Source of the DNA: Rhynchosporium graminicola | Lineage: Eukaryota > Ascomycota > Leotiomycetes > Helotiales > Ploettnerulaceae | Direction of reading: 5' to 3' | Assembly (NCBI GenBank): GCA_900074885.1 | Contig: FJUW01000033.1 | Span: 494,556-558,555, forward strand | DNA: 64,000 nt | Part shown: positions 23,690 to 35,084 of the stretch, piece after piece | Position numbering within the stretch: the first letter of the stretch is position 1 | Layout: every line of letters starts with the position of its first letter | The notes under the pieces: model-generated | Seen by the model: only the letters and a program-made list of their open reading frames with translations | Told to the model about the DNA's origin: nothing | The model's database searches: none | Made by a program: the position numbers and the translations under genes

Positions 23690-24402
23690 TTCAGTCTAGT
23701 TTAGTATACAATGCTGATTGCCAGTTTAAAGTGGACATGCAATTCGAGGCGTGGGAAATTGTGATGGGCGAAACGAGGTGAGGCCGCGTTAGTATTACAA
23801 AACAGAATGTCAACATTGATATTACTACTACTATACTATGTAGAACTCTGTGACATCTCCCTTTTGTTCAATGCGCTGATCAAGCCTCTCTGCCATCGAG
23901 CTCACACATTTATTTACATCTCGAATCGTGATTTTCTCCCACTCTTCTTCTGTATACTTTCGCAACTGCTGACAGGGCCTAGAACACACACGGGCCACCT
24001 CGCTTCGCCTATCACGAATTCCCCACGCCTCGATTGCAAGACGTGCTAATCAATCTGCACATTAGCATTGAGCGAGCCGCTAAGGCACCCAAGCTTTTGT
24101 GGCAGACATTTTGACTTTGAGACCAATCAAATACAGAATTCGGAAGGTTCCGTGTTCCTGTTCCCCAGACTGCGCAAATGACTCGGACAATGCGGGGTTG
24201 TGAATATCAAGTGTCAGTCAGGAGTGGAGGTTATGGAGTGAAGGCCAACCACCTCGTTGTGCTTATCACACGTTTAGACTACACCATCAACAGAGCAGTC
24301 CTGTATATAACATAGTCTCCAGGTCCCTTCAAAAAAATCTCTGATATATCTTTCATTCAGCAACTTTTCCGGTTGACGGTTTACAAACCTTCCGCTTTCA
24401 AC
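23690..24402. other. Intergenic region upstream of the MFS permease
   Basis: This 0.7 kb stretch lies between two genes on the plus strand. It contains a TATA-like box at 24304-24310, about 100 bp before the permease ATG. No coding frame is supported. Confidence 0.55.
24304..24310 (+). promoter_or_regulatory. TATA-like box of the MFS permease
   Basis: TATATAA lies 93 bp upstream of the ATG at 24403 in otherwise mixed sequence, a plausible core promoter position for a fungal gene with a short leader. Assignment is by sequence and position only. Confidence 0.45.
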
Positions 24403-26210
24403 ATGGCCTTCTCCAACCAACAGTCCTCAACAGAACTCGAAAAAGCCTCCGAGTTGGAGCAGGAGTTTGCCGAGGCTCCTTCATCTCTGCCTCCTTCAGA
24501 CCCAGCCGCAGTAAAGCGACTGCTTCGAAAGTGCGATCTCCACGTCGTGCCACCTCTGTTTGTTATCTTTCTTATGGCCTTCCTGGACCGTAGTAACATT
24601 GGAAACGCACGAATTCAAGGCCTCGAAGCTTCTCTTGATATGCAAGGCAACGACTATAACATCGCCCTTTTCATGTTTTTCATCCCTTACATTTTGCTCG
24701 AGGTTCCCAGCAATATCATCATCAAACGTGTCGCTCCCAGCACCTGGCTGTCAGCAATCGTTGTTTTATGGGGTAAGCAAGATTTTGTGATCACAGAGAT
24801 AGCCCTATGTTAAAATATTTTGCAGGTATTGCAACTATTGGCCAGGGCTTAGTCAAGAATTTCGCTGGTTTGGTTGCATGTCGATTTCTGGTCGGTATTT
24901 TCGAGGCTGGTCTCTTTCCAGGTAATAGCCCGATAAGGCACTTCGTCTACGTGATGCTAACCAGCTTGCAGGTTGCATTTACCTGATCTCTATGTACTAC
25001 GAGCGCTATCAGCTGCAATGGAGACTCACCTTGTTCTTCACCGCAAGTATTATCGCTGGTGGCCTGGGTGGTGTAAGTTCAAGATCCTGCAGAGTTAGAA
25101 GCACATTTAATGCGTAGAACAGCTTCTAGCTTATGCGATCTCAAACATGGGCGGTACTGCAGGATACGAAGCATGGCGCTGGATCTTCATCATCGAAGGT
25201 CTCGCTACTGTTGTCATCGGTGCTATTTCCAAATTCTGGATTGTGGACTGGCCCGAGACAGCAACCTTCCTCACGGATGAAGAGCGCGCTCTGCTTATTC
25301 AACAGCTATCCTTGGACTCTGGTGAAGCCAATATGAATACACTCGACAAGCGTGCGGCAAGAAGAATATTTCTGGATTGGAAGATATATTGCGGAACCTT
25401 GTAAGACTTTTCTCTTGGGCAGTGAAATCATATATTGATGTAAACAGGATGTACATGGGTGTGGTCACCACCGGATACTCGAGCAGTTTTTTCATCCCTA
25501 CTATTCTTAGGGTAAGCGGGCCGGCCCCCTCTAGCGTCCGACTCAATACTAACGGGACGTGTAGCAAATGGGATACACCGCAGCCATGGCTCAGATTCTC
25601 AGTATTCCGATTTTCACCTGTGCGGCAATCGTCGCAGTTGCCGTTGCATTCGCTACGGACAAGCTCCGTCATCGATTCTCCTTTATCATACTAGGTGTTC
25701 TGGTTGGCTCTACCGGATATGCCATAATGCTTAACCTCACCACCGTTTCTGTCGGCATCCGGTATTTCGCATGCTTTTTGATCGTTACAGGCGGCTACAT
25801 CGCACAGCCTGTGACCTTGGCATGGCTTTCCAATCAGGCACGTAGTAGTCCTTGCAATTTCTTTCGATTATTCAACATTCAATTCATTCATGCTGACTAC
25901 CAGACAGATGGGTGGTCACTACAAGCGCTCCATGTCAGCAGCCATCCAGATTGGATTCGGCAACTGCGGAGGCATTGTCGCAAGCAACGTTTTCCTCAAC
26001 GCAGAAAAACCAAGGTACAGGACCGGATTTGGAACCGGGATGGCTTTCTTGATTGTTCTTTGCGGTGGCATGGCAGTCGCTATGTTCTTTGGCCTCCGTG
26101 CCGAAAACAGGAAGCGCGATCGTGGCGGACGTGATTACAGATTCACGGAGGAGGCTGCTGACTTGGATAATATGGGTGATGACCACCCAAACTACAGATT
26201 TACTACCTAG
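24403..26210 (+). CDS. MFS transporter, anion:cation symporter type (allantoate/nicotinate permease-like)
   Basis: This is a plasma-membrane carboxylate-type permease of the Dal5/Tna1 group, intact at 494 residues. Seven exons are needed: 24403-24772, 24826-24921, 24972-25072, 25123-25400, 25448-25511, 25565-25837 and 25908-26210, summing to 1485 nt. Family marks are the cytosolic acidic N-terminus, PPLFVIFLMAFLDRSNIGNA in TM1 and its loop, RFLVGIFEAGLFPGCIYLIS, and QMGGHYKRSMSAAIQIGFGN late in the protein. The last intron appears to be GC-AG (CAG/GCACGT ... ACAG at 25838-25907), because no GT donor keeps the frame. Members import organic anions, which fits uptake of an aromatic 2-hydroxyacid by the cluster. 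It directly follows the dehydrogenase on the same strand. Confidence 0.9.
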
Positions 26211-27150
26211 GTGGTTGAGATGGAGGTTGAGATCACTAGGCGCTCTGGGGTTTCAATCGTGTATGTATTGGGTTAACCCTTGTTCTCTGTAATTAGTCCT
26301 ATTTGAGATATATTCCATGCGTTCGCTCCTCGATGATATGGCGAATCCGAATCCAAATCCGAACGAACTCACAAATAACTTGTATATCCTTCTGAGGAAA
26401 TTGATTTGAGGAGTGATGCTTACCAATTAAACTGCTTATAACGTTATACACCTTTATCTGAAAGATGATATTCTACGGCATGAAATATATTCGTGTTGAT
26501 TGCATTTGTTCTCTAGACTTATAGAGCGCCAGAGTTGTTGGTATTATTGCCTAATCATGTGACTTACCCCTTTTATCCATATACAAATATGCACATTTCA
26601 CATTTCATGATACTTGACTGCATGGTCACTTATTTGATCGAGAAATCATCCTGAATGCTCCGCTCAGCGCAATGAAAAAGACTCAACTTACTCTGAATAT
26701 ACTCCGAGTAACTCTGAATACACTTGAGTTGAGCTGAGTACGCTAGTTGCTGAGTTGAGTTGAGTACTCTTAATCAGAGTCGACTTAGAGTATTTGAGTC
26801 TGCATGAAATAAGTATAGTATAATTCAAGTATAAAAGGGTATAAAAGTGAGGCCTTGTCGCTTAGATACCTAGTATTAAATAACAATTTCGGGAGATCCC
26901 CGGTAGAAAGTATTAGTGAGCAGTACTCTGAGTATACTCAGAGTAACTTTTGGTACGATTAAGTTGAGTTGAGTACGACCCCAACCCAACTCAACTCAAG
27001 TCAATCACTACGCAGGGTCCGCTCCACTATATGTAGCAAGCCCATGCCGAACCACATTTTTAAATCGCAGAAATTGGCCGAGGTTTGATATGGAGTGTGC
27101 ACGAACGCGAAAAATTGAATACATTGATGATGGAGAAAATCCGAGATATT
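26211..27150. other. Intergenic region between convergent permease and aldehyde dehydrogenase
   Basis: The two flanking genes both end toward this gap. The only distinctive content is the TTGAG-rich repeat at 26681-27005. Confidence 0.55.
26681..27005. repeat. TTGAGT-rich element with loose inverted ends
   Basis: Multiple copies of TTGAGTTGAGT and ACTCTGAGTATACTCAGAGT-like motifs occur in both orientations. The first 60 bases resemble the inverted last 100 bases (ACTCAACTTA and TACTCTGARTATACTC on both sides). It may be an old MITE or a palindromic satellite. It has no coding capacity, and its boundaries are approximate. Confidence 0.55.
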
Positions 27151-28722
27151 CTATCTAAATGTAATGGTTTTCGACGTCTGAAATTCTTGCAAACCCGCAT
27201 CAGCTCCAAACCTTCCAAAGCCACTATCCTTAACTCCTCCATGCGGCAATCCTGGTTCGTCATGTACGGTCATTCCGTTGATATGCACAGCACCGCTCTC
27301 AATCCTCTTTGCCATACTAAGCATCTTTGATAAGTCTTTTCCAAATATTGCTGCTCTCAGCCCATATTCAGTATCATTTGCCATGCGGATAGCCTCCTCG
27401 CTATCAGAGAAACTGGAAAGAGTCACGGATGGTCCAAAAGACTCGGTGTAGTAGAGCTTCATTTCTTTGCTTATGTCTTGTAAGATAACAGGGCCAACAT
27501 GTGTTGACGGCACCTGAGTCTCCGCCTCTCCAGCGACTGCCGACGCGACTATTGTTGCGCCTTTGGAGAGGGCGTCCGAAATGAGATCTCTGAACTTGGC
27601 GGCGCTATCTTTGCTAACAAGCACTGCGTGCTTTGTTTCTGGACCCAAGAATGCTGTCAATGCTGCTTGGAGCTTGGATTTGAACTGCTCGAGTATCGAT
27701 GCCTGAACGAGGATGCGCTCTGTGGACATGCAGATCTGCCCGCCCTACAAATATGTCAGTCAATAAATGATTTTCACATATGTTTCATAGAACTTACATG
27801 TAAAAAGCCTCCCATTATACACAACTTCGCTGCCTCATCCAAATCCGCATCCTCCATTATGATGCACGAAGCTTTCCCCCCTAGCTCCAACAGAACTGGC
27901 TTCAGGTACTCTCCTGCTTCTCGAGCGATGATGCGCCCTACTCTAGTGCTGCCTGTGAAGTTGATCTTCTTGATCGCAGGATGCTGAATAAGCGTAGACG
28001 TTACCTCGGCAGCATCTGCAGTCGAGTGAGCAATCACATTGAGCACCCCCGGTGGCAGCCCAGCTTCTCTGAAAATAGAGCCTATGGCCCAGCTACAACG
28101 CGGAGCAAGCTCGCTGGCCTTGAGAATGACCGTATTCCCGGCCATGATGGCGGCAGCACACGCGCGAACCCCAAGAATATACGGTGCATTCCTGTCAGTC
28201 TAAAGTTAGTCATGACAACTTACCTTCATAAAGAACCGAGGAGGAAAGTCATACTGACCATGGCGCAATCCCTAAAACCACTCCGTACGGCTCTTTTAGT
28301 ACCATGGCCATTTTTCCATTCTCGGACAGCAACGGCGCATCGCCCCCGAGCTGCGTCGACCGCCCTGCAATATCTTTAAGTATGTCGGCAGCAACAGGGA
28401 CGTTGAAACCACCCGCCCAAAATGCCTGAGATCCGGTTTCCTGTTGCATGTATTCTGACAGTTCCGCTGCACGCGCTTCCATGACAGCTGCAGCGCGCAA
28501 AAAGATGTCACGCCGAAACGCGGGTGTTGTTTGCGCCCATGCTGGAAAAGCTCTCGAGCAAGACTCGATGGCGAGGAGGGCATCTGCAGGCGTGGCAGCA
28601 CTGCCGAGCCAGAGTCTCGAGCCTGTAAGAGGAGCAGTAACTTCAAATATGCGTTTTGCTTGTATATACCGCCCGTCTAGGATGAACGGCACGACTATAT
28701 TCGGAGTTGAGGCAGTGGCCAT
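27151..28722 (-). CDS. Aldehyde dehydrogenase (salicylaldehyde/benzaldehyde dehydrogenase-like)
   Basis: This NAD(P)-dependent enzyme oxidises an aldehyde to the acid. Exons 28722-28259, 28191-27798 and 27744-27151 sum to 1452 nt, giving 483 residues, the normal size for the family. The general-base Glu sits in PVLLELGGKASCIIMEDADL and the catalytic Cys in GGQICMSTERILV. The latter starts exactly at the last splice junction, which supports the intron. NAD-binding marks are NFTGSTRVGR and AGNTVILKASELAP. The C-terminus reads VKDSGFGRFGADAGLQEFQT. The length, lack of targeting peptide and the ICMSTERI variant resemble fungal enzymes annotated as salicylaldehyde dehydrogenase, but substrate cannot be fixed from sequence. 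It is transcribed divergently from the ThDP enzyme across a 1 kb shared promoter, so the two are probably co-regulated and may act in sequence (2-oxoacid to aldehyde to acid). Confidence 0.9.
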
Positions 28723-29718
28723 AGTGAGAGAGAATATTGCATTGAATAGCTACGTTCGGATCGTGACTGGAAGTCAGACATAGAGTAATTATGCGAGAGC
28801 TATCCTCTCCTCTTTCCAAATAAGCAAGAACAATCTCTTGCGAACCGCACTAATAGAGCCCAACTGCCTTGTCTCCGCATCTCCTTGAGTCTCGGCATGA
28901 CAAGAGATGGCTATCACGGCTCGTGATGCACCCGCAACTGAAATCGAGCACCTCGTACTGGTACGTGCAAATCACCGACGCTAAGGAGATTCGTCTCCGG
29001 CAAAGCGATTTTGCCAGTCTGTTGTAGACCTAGGTATCTTCTTCGTGTGTAGCTTACGGTGAAGTCATCAAAAACTTCAGGATACTATGAATTATACTTT
29101 TGTGTAACGTTGTGATATATCTCGATGACATTAAAGTCGAGTCGGATTTCGACAGACAATCATGCCTCGCAGGGTTGGTTACACTTCGCCCAAGACGACT
29201 CTCTCCCGTACGTGCAAATTACATTTGCTACACATGTTTGAGACCATTACGAGTAATCCTGGAGCATATAGGAACTGAAGTGGGGTAGGTAGTGGGGTGG
29301 AGTAGTGGGGTAGTGGGGTAATAGGACGGTGAGGTCCCGAACGACCACACTAACGGGATAGTTCCGAGAATCGTCGTAAAGACGGGGCAGAACCGACTCT
29401 GGCATGAAGGAGCCGCGGATGAGGGAGACGGCATATATCATATCATGTTGGCAATGGCCGAGGTATAGTCAGAACTAGGATCTTTCGTACCATCATATTA
29501 AGAGCCAGGCTATCCGTATTAAGAGCCAAGCCATTGTCGCACGAGCCAAATCACATATCCTCCCTAGCTTCTTTCTGCTTGTGCTTCCCATTGACAATAG
29601 TGGGGTAATCGAGTACTACATCTCATTCTTCTTGCTGCAGTTCACGTCACGATCTTCAAGCGACTGTAAAGATAAACAAACATGTGCGTGTTTTACTGCT
29701 ACCCCGTCGCATTTTGCA
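28723..29718. promoter_or_regulatory. Shared divergent promoter region of aldehyde dehydrogenase and ThDP enzyme
   Basis: These 996 bp separate the start codons of two oppositely transcribed cluster genes and hold both promoters. A G-rich tandem tract (29281-29325) lies inside. I did not find a clear pair of CGG half-sites that could be assigned to a particular Zn2Cys6 regulator. No gene is seen here. Confidence 0.55.
29281..29325. repeat. G-rich tandem tract (TAGTGGGG-type)
   Basis: Five GGGG blocks spaced by 4-8 bases occur within 45 bp (TGGGGTAGGTAGTGGGGTGG and similar). The spacing would allow a G-quadruplex. Its place in a divergent promoter makes a regulatory role conceivable but untested. 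Confidence 0.7.
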
Positions 29719-31614
29719 ATGGCTGCTGAATGTCCACAACAGGTATACCGCATCCTTTGCCTTCTTTGAGGCCTTGTGGCAGGTAAGTCTTACAATACGC
29801 CCATCTCTTTCCGTCTGAGTGTGTGTGTATCATGAGCTAATGGAGGGAATACAGGCCGGAATCACACACTGCTTTGTGAACCTTGGATCTGATCACCCCA
29901 GTATCCTCGAAGCCATTGTTCAGGGCCAGAACAGCAAAAGTGGCTTTCCACGCATCATCACGTGTCCCAATGAAATGGTGGCACTCTCCATGGCCGATGG
30001 CTATGCGCGTCTGACCAACAAGCCGCAATGTGTGATTGTGCATGTCGATGTCGGAACTTCTGGCATGGGCGCTGCGGTGCACAACGCTTCTATTGGGCGG
30101 GCACCGGTGCTTATATTTGCAGGTCTTTCGCCATTCACTATGGAGGGAGAGTCTCGCGGTTCCCGTACTGAGTTCATCCACTGGTTGCAGGACGTCCCAG
30201 ATCAAAAGCAGATTGTGGCCCAGTACTGCAGGTATGTGGGGGAAATCAAGAGTGCGAAGAATATCAAGCAAGTGGTGGGCCGCGCGCTGCAGTTTGCGTG
30301 TAGCGATCCCAAAGGCCCAGCGTACTTGATGGGCGCGCGAGAGATCATGGAAGAAGAAATCCAGCCATATGATCTGAAGCAGGAGCACTGGAATCCCGTG
30401 GGCAGCGGTGCATTGCCAGCAGATTCGCTAGAAAGCATTGCAAAACTCTTGCTAGATGCGAAAGAGCCTTTGATTATCTGTGGCTATACTGGCCGCAATC
30501 ACGCTGCCGTTACAGCATTGGTTCGCCTTGCCGACACAATCAAAGGCATCCGCGTGTTAGACACCGGTGGCAGCGACATGTGCTTCCCTGCTGATCACCC
30601 GGCCTGGCTCGGTTTCCGTTACGGTTCAGATGAAAGCATCAAGACGGCCGATGTGATTCTTGTGCTGGATTGTGATGTCCCCTTTATCAACACCCAGTGC
30701 AAACCCAATGCCTCAGCAAAGATGATTCACATCGATGTTGACCCCCTGAAGACCATCATCCCGCTCTTCTATCTTCCCGCCGTCTACCGCTATCGTGCAG
30801 ACAGTCAGACAGCCATGACACAGCTCACCGAATACATTTCACAGCATCCATCACATTCGGAGACGATAGCGAGCCCTGAGTTTACTGAGCGATGGACGAA
30901 ATTGCAAGAGTCGCACAAGGCTCGCGTGTTAGGCATTGCAAAGCTCGCTGTTCCGCGTTCCGATAATGCCATCTCGGCATCGCACATGGCGCGCACAGTG
31001 CGTGATCTGTGTCCACCCGACACCATCTTCGCCGTTGAGGCGGTCACGAATGCCATTCTGGTCAGCGATCAGATCCAAGCAACCCAGCCAGGCCAGTGGA
31101 TTCATTGCGGCGGTGGGGGCCTGGGCTGGAGCGGCGGTGGTGCTCTGGGTATAAAAATGGCCACGGACGCTCTGGAAGGTGCTGGCAAAGGCAAAATGGT
31201 AGTACAGATAGTGGGCGATGGAAGCTATCTTTTCAGCGTGCCAAGTAGCGTGTACTGGATCTCGCGACGTTATCAAATCCCGATTCTGACAATTGTGCTG
31301 AACAATCGAGGTATGTGCCTGCACCTGCGTGAAGAAATTTTCAAAAACTAATTAGGATAGGATGGAACGCACCACGACGATCCATGCTTCTCGTTCACCC
31401 GGACGGGCTCGGGTCAAGATCCACAAACGACGATCTGAATATTGCGTTTGAGCCTTCACCAAATTACCCTGGTATCGCGAGGGCCGCCTCGGGAGACTCG
31501 ATCCATGCGGCGAGAGTCGCGGATGCTAAAGACTTGGAGAGTGTTATGAAAGAGGCGATTGCTGTTGTGTTGAGCGGCACAACAGCTGTCGTCGAAGTTG
31601 CCATAGCTGTGTAA
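29719..31614 (+). CDS. ThDP-dependent enzyme, decarboxylase/acetolactate-synthase-like, with a frame break near the N-terminus
   Basis: Thiamine-diphosphate enzymes of this fold decarboxylate or carboligate 2-oxoacids. Exons are 29719-29782, 29855-31310 and 31361-31614. The N-terminal domain has the activating Glu in ITCPNEMVALSMADGYARLT. The C-terminal domain has the ThDP/Mg motif GDGSYLF...TIVLNNRGWN, completed by the last splice. The likely start MAAECPQQVYR at 29719 and the continuation TASFAFFEALWQ are in different frames. One base too many (or two missing) near 29743-29752 explains this. Otherwise translation could begin at the in-frame ATG at 29840, skipping about 20 residues. It resembles fungal proteins labelled acetolactate synthase-like. 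Benzoylformate decarboxylase activity is my inference from the neighbours (2-hydroxyacid dehydrogenase and aldehyde dehydrogenase), not from a diagnostic residue. Confidence 0.82.
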
Positions 31615-32249
31615 AGTAGAAGCGGTACCAAGAATAAAATGAATGCAAGACCAACTCTCTTCACTTCTGAGGTAGACATTTTATTCTTCTAAATCACTAT
31701 CCCATTCTGGCTCCAATAGATATCGAAAAATGTATTAGTAGGCTATCCACATGTTCCAAATGCCGGCTGTCAAAGTTCAGGGCAACGGCTATTGTACTGA
31801 AATGATTTACGGTTGCATCCCCTTTGCAAAATTTTGCCCTAAGGGCATTCTATTGACGAAACGAATGTGCCCTCAAAACCATTTGATTAACGCGATTCCT
31901 AATGACCCCTTCTGCGGGATAACCGAAGACGAGGAGCAGGGACTCCCCTGAGCTGGATGATTCCGATGCGCCCAGGGACTTCAATTCAATCTAAGTAGAC
32001 CCTCATGCCATTCAACGAGAAGAACCCGAGAGATTCGGTTGCTTCGAATTCTCATAATGGAGAAATATACTCGAGCGATCAAGGCCGTTGTCGTCGTCAC
32101 TACCCTGCGGTAGTTACTGGTTCTTGAATCAGCAAGAAGAACTAGATTCCGCAGGCTTACCCTACCCTTAAATATTCAATCTTCAGTCGCGACTCACAAC
32201 TTAAGCTTTCTGTTCTGCATTCCCAGAGCCCCTTCAACACTAAAGATCG
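31615..32249. other. Intergenic region between convergent genes
   Basis: The ThDP enzyme (plus) and the second regulator (minus) end toward this 635 bp stretch. A 66-codon frame at 31751-31951 has no family resemblance and no context to support it. Confidence 0.5.
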
Positions 32250-34500
32250 TCAGACTTGAGGCCCAAAAAGCCAGTCAAGCCCCATGCCGGTAAAACGGTC
32301 GTCCTGCATCACAAAAGAGTGCAATGTGTCCGAGTTCATCCAGAAGTCTTTATCAGCTATGCCCGGCGCCAAAGCAGCATCAACTGGCTCGGCACTCAAC
32401 ATGCTTTCTTGCATCTCGAAAGCATGATTATCTGCACCATAGGCTGCATCAAAAGGAGATTCCTCGTGGGGAGTGGGCCCGAAGTCCCTGGGCATCTCTC
32501 CTTCGCTCTCAGCTGCGTTGCAGGGAAGAGGTATTACATTACTGAGCCTCATGGGCAGAGCAAAGACAACAGACCATCGATTCGCAAGCTCTTGCAGCAA
32601 TGCGATGGATTTTTGCGCTCGGTGCCAAGTAAGTCGCAGCTCTTCCAAAGCCTCGATACAAACCCGAAGCTTGTTGATCGATTGGTGTCGTAAAGTTTGC
32701 TGAGAGGAGGTCGCACTTAGCAGATGAATAATGGCTGCTGTTAATATATGATGTACGATATAGAATGGGGCGCGACTGAAAGTGCCCAGCTTTCGGTATG
32801 CACGGATGAGGAGTGTCATTGTCGTCGCCGCAGCAGTCATCGAACGAAGCGCAAGTGGACGAGAACCACTTTCTGATGACCCTTGGAGATACGGCCGGTG
32901 TATGAGAATCAGAGACATCTGGTAGGACATCTGAAAGCACACAACATGTTCAGAGTTCCGAACTTTGCCAAAGCGAAGACGGTCGTCGGTTGCTTGATGG
33001 AAGCTCAAGAGCTTCTCCCGGGCATACATGAGAATTTTGTGCTTTTCGGACAAGGGAAGAGTCGGAAAATCAAAGGAATAGCTATTTGGATTAGCCTGCT
33101 CTCTTGTCTAGCCTCGTTAAACTCACATCTGGTCCATAAATTGATCGTGAAGGAGCCATAATCTGCATTGATGATCGAATACTACTTCATGGAGCGGTGA
33201 TACCTTGTCGAGGGTAATTTGAAATGGTGGAGTTCTGACACGTTTCCAAGGAATTGAGCATTGTCTGCCCCAGAGAGAGGTCGCAATGCTGTAAATTGAC
33301 GTCAGCAGAATGTGCGAAATAAGATGGGTCAGTGTACCGATCCACCAAGAAGAACTGCCAAAACGTTCGCGTTCTTGAGTCGGTTTCTGTATCGGACGAA
33401 GATGCATCGCCCTTGGTTCCGGGATCTACATACTCCAGAGCTCCAACATGAAGCCCTAGATGAGTACAGAGGCTCCCGGCCATAGCTAAAGGATGTAGTA
33501 TGGTCAGCATCAGATACAAACATGTCAAGACAGGGTACGGACAATTATACATCCAGGCCATATTCTCATTTTCGAGGCTCAGCTCATGCCAACACATAAT
33601 AGTAAGTGCCTGTATCACAACCAGCGATGGCTGATCTCGACAGCACTTTAGAGCCAGCTTTTCGGCATTTGAAGCAAAGCATTCGCCGATTTGAGACGCG
33701 TCGGGCCTTCTTAGAAGTCGAGAGCCAGCTGCGAATATGGCGCTTTGCAGTAATACTGACTCCATCTCACAATGCTCAAAAGTCTTTAATACAAGAGCGG
33801 GAAACTGGACGAACTGGTGGAATGGATTGATGAACTCCTCGAACGTTTGGAATAGTTCCCTGCATAGTCTTGCATCCTGAGAATATTCGCTCAGCCGATG
33901 ACTCATATCGATCTTATCAGCGGCGAGAAGCTTCTTGCCCTTGACAGGAGGAGATGTTGAAAAACAGAAATTGCCAGATGGTCCTGTGAATGACGCATCT
34001 CCTGTTTTATCAATGCTCAACTTCCATATCAACGAACCAACTTCATGAACCGCAGAAGTCAACCTGGTATCCTGAGCTGGTTGAGCGGAATCTACACCAG
34101 TTTGCGTGCTAAAAGCATGATCTTTCCCATCGGTAGCCCCATACCACTCGTCCGGAGAATTTAGGGCACATGGATACGACCTTTGAGTTTGGTCTTGGTT
34201 CTGGTTGTCTAAAACTTTCACATACGTCTTCAGTGCTTCGAACTGCTCCTCTAGTTTGGAGACATATTCAAGATCTCGTTTACGCCTTTAGCAGCATGTC
34301 CGTCAGCATTGGCAAAAGGACATTTTTCTAGGCAGATTCTTACTTGCGGCCCACACCTGCACCTGATTCAAAGTGGCACTCTTTCTGGTGGTCTGGCAAA
34401 GAGAGCAAGGTTGAGCTCCGTCGCATTTTCTCTCCCTCTTCCGACAAGCTTCGCAGGCGACGACTGTTCGCATTTGCGTCGTCAGTGGCTGGGTCTCCAT
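32250..34500 (-). CDS. Zn2Cys6 transcription factor, frameshifted inside its zinc cluster
   Basis: This is a fungal regulator with five exons: 34500-34344, 34285-33543, 33485-33338, 33288-33127 and 33081-32250. The cluster starts normally (C-EA-C-RKRERK-C-DGAQP-C-SL-C-QTTRKS), but the sixth Cys lies one base out of frame (CHFESGAGVGRK) at about 34369-34380. The exons total 2042 nt, and one extra base gives 681 codons, which supports a single-base loss. The rest is well preserved: coiled coil RKRDLEYVSKLEEQFEALK, MHR with MAWMYNSMAGSLCTHLGLH, and FLVDRIATSLWGRQCSI. The second intron (33486-33542, donor GTCCGT) is 57 nt without stops, so retention would add 19 residues. As written, the gene would lack a working DNA-binding domain. 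It is likely the second regulator of the cluster. Confidence 0.82.
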
Positions 34501-35084
34501 GATACAGAAGGAAATGCTATGCCCTCATCAGACAGGCCGCCGATTGTAGTGCTCGTGGGACTTCGGTCATCGGTGCGCATTAGCACTTCCTTCTTCAGGA
34601 GGTTTGGTCGCCCTTACCCCACCCACTTTTCATGACTTTTAACGTGACCGGTCGATCACCTTACTTGCGAACCCCCAGGTACTTCTAGAGCGGAGGAGTC
34701 CTCTAAAAGTACTATTGGAACAAGGTTAGCCTCTAATTATCTCTCTGGTGGTATTGAAACTTCTCCAAATTTTGGACTCATGAGATCTTTTTGGGTTGAC
34801 AACTCGTGCTCATATTCAATAGAAACTTAAGCTTTCCTAGACATGCTCTACAAAAGGAGGGGCTACTTTTTGAGTGTTTCTGCAATCACAGAGGCAAATG
34901 CAGCGGAATCTTGGATTTTCTGTACATTTCATTGTGATGATTCCGTGAATGTGTTTTGGTCTCTTCTACTGCCTGTCTGCCACTCTCGGGCTCATTTACA
35001 ATCAGCCTAATGGCTCTGCGAAATCTGGGTAGTAGATGGAATTGATATGCAATAACGTATTCCGGAGCATCTAGTGGATGGCTC
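34501..35084. other. Intergenic region between regulator and MFS pseudogene
   Basis: The stretch separates two minus-strand genes and includes the regulator's promoter. A small palindrome-like motif (GTACTTCTAGAG ... CTCTAAAAGTAC) lies at about 34679-34712. Nothing else is supported. Confidence 0.5.

Noticed and set aside
31751..31951. 66-codon plus-strand frame after the ThDP enzyme
   Set aside because: Short, no motif, and located in the shared 3' region of two convergent genes.
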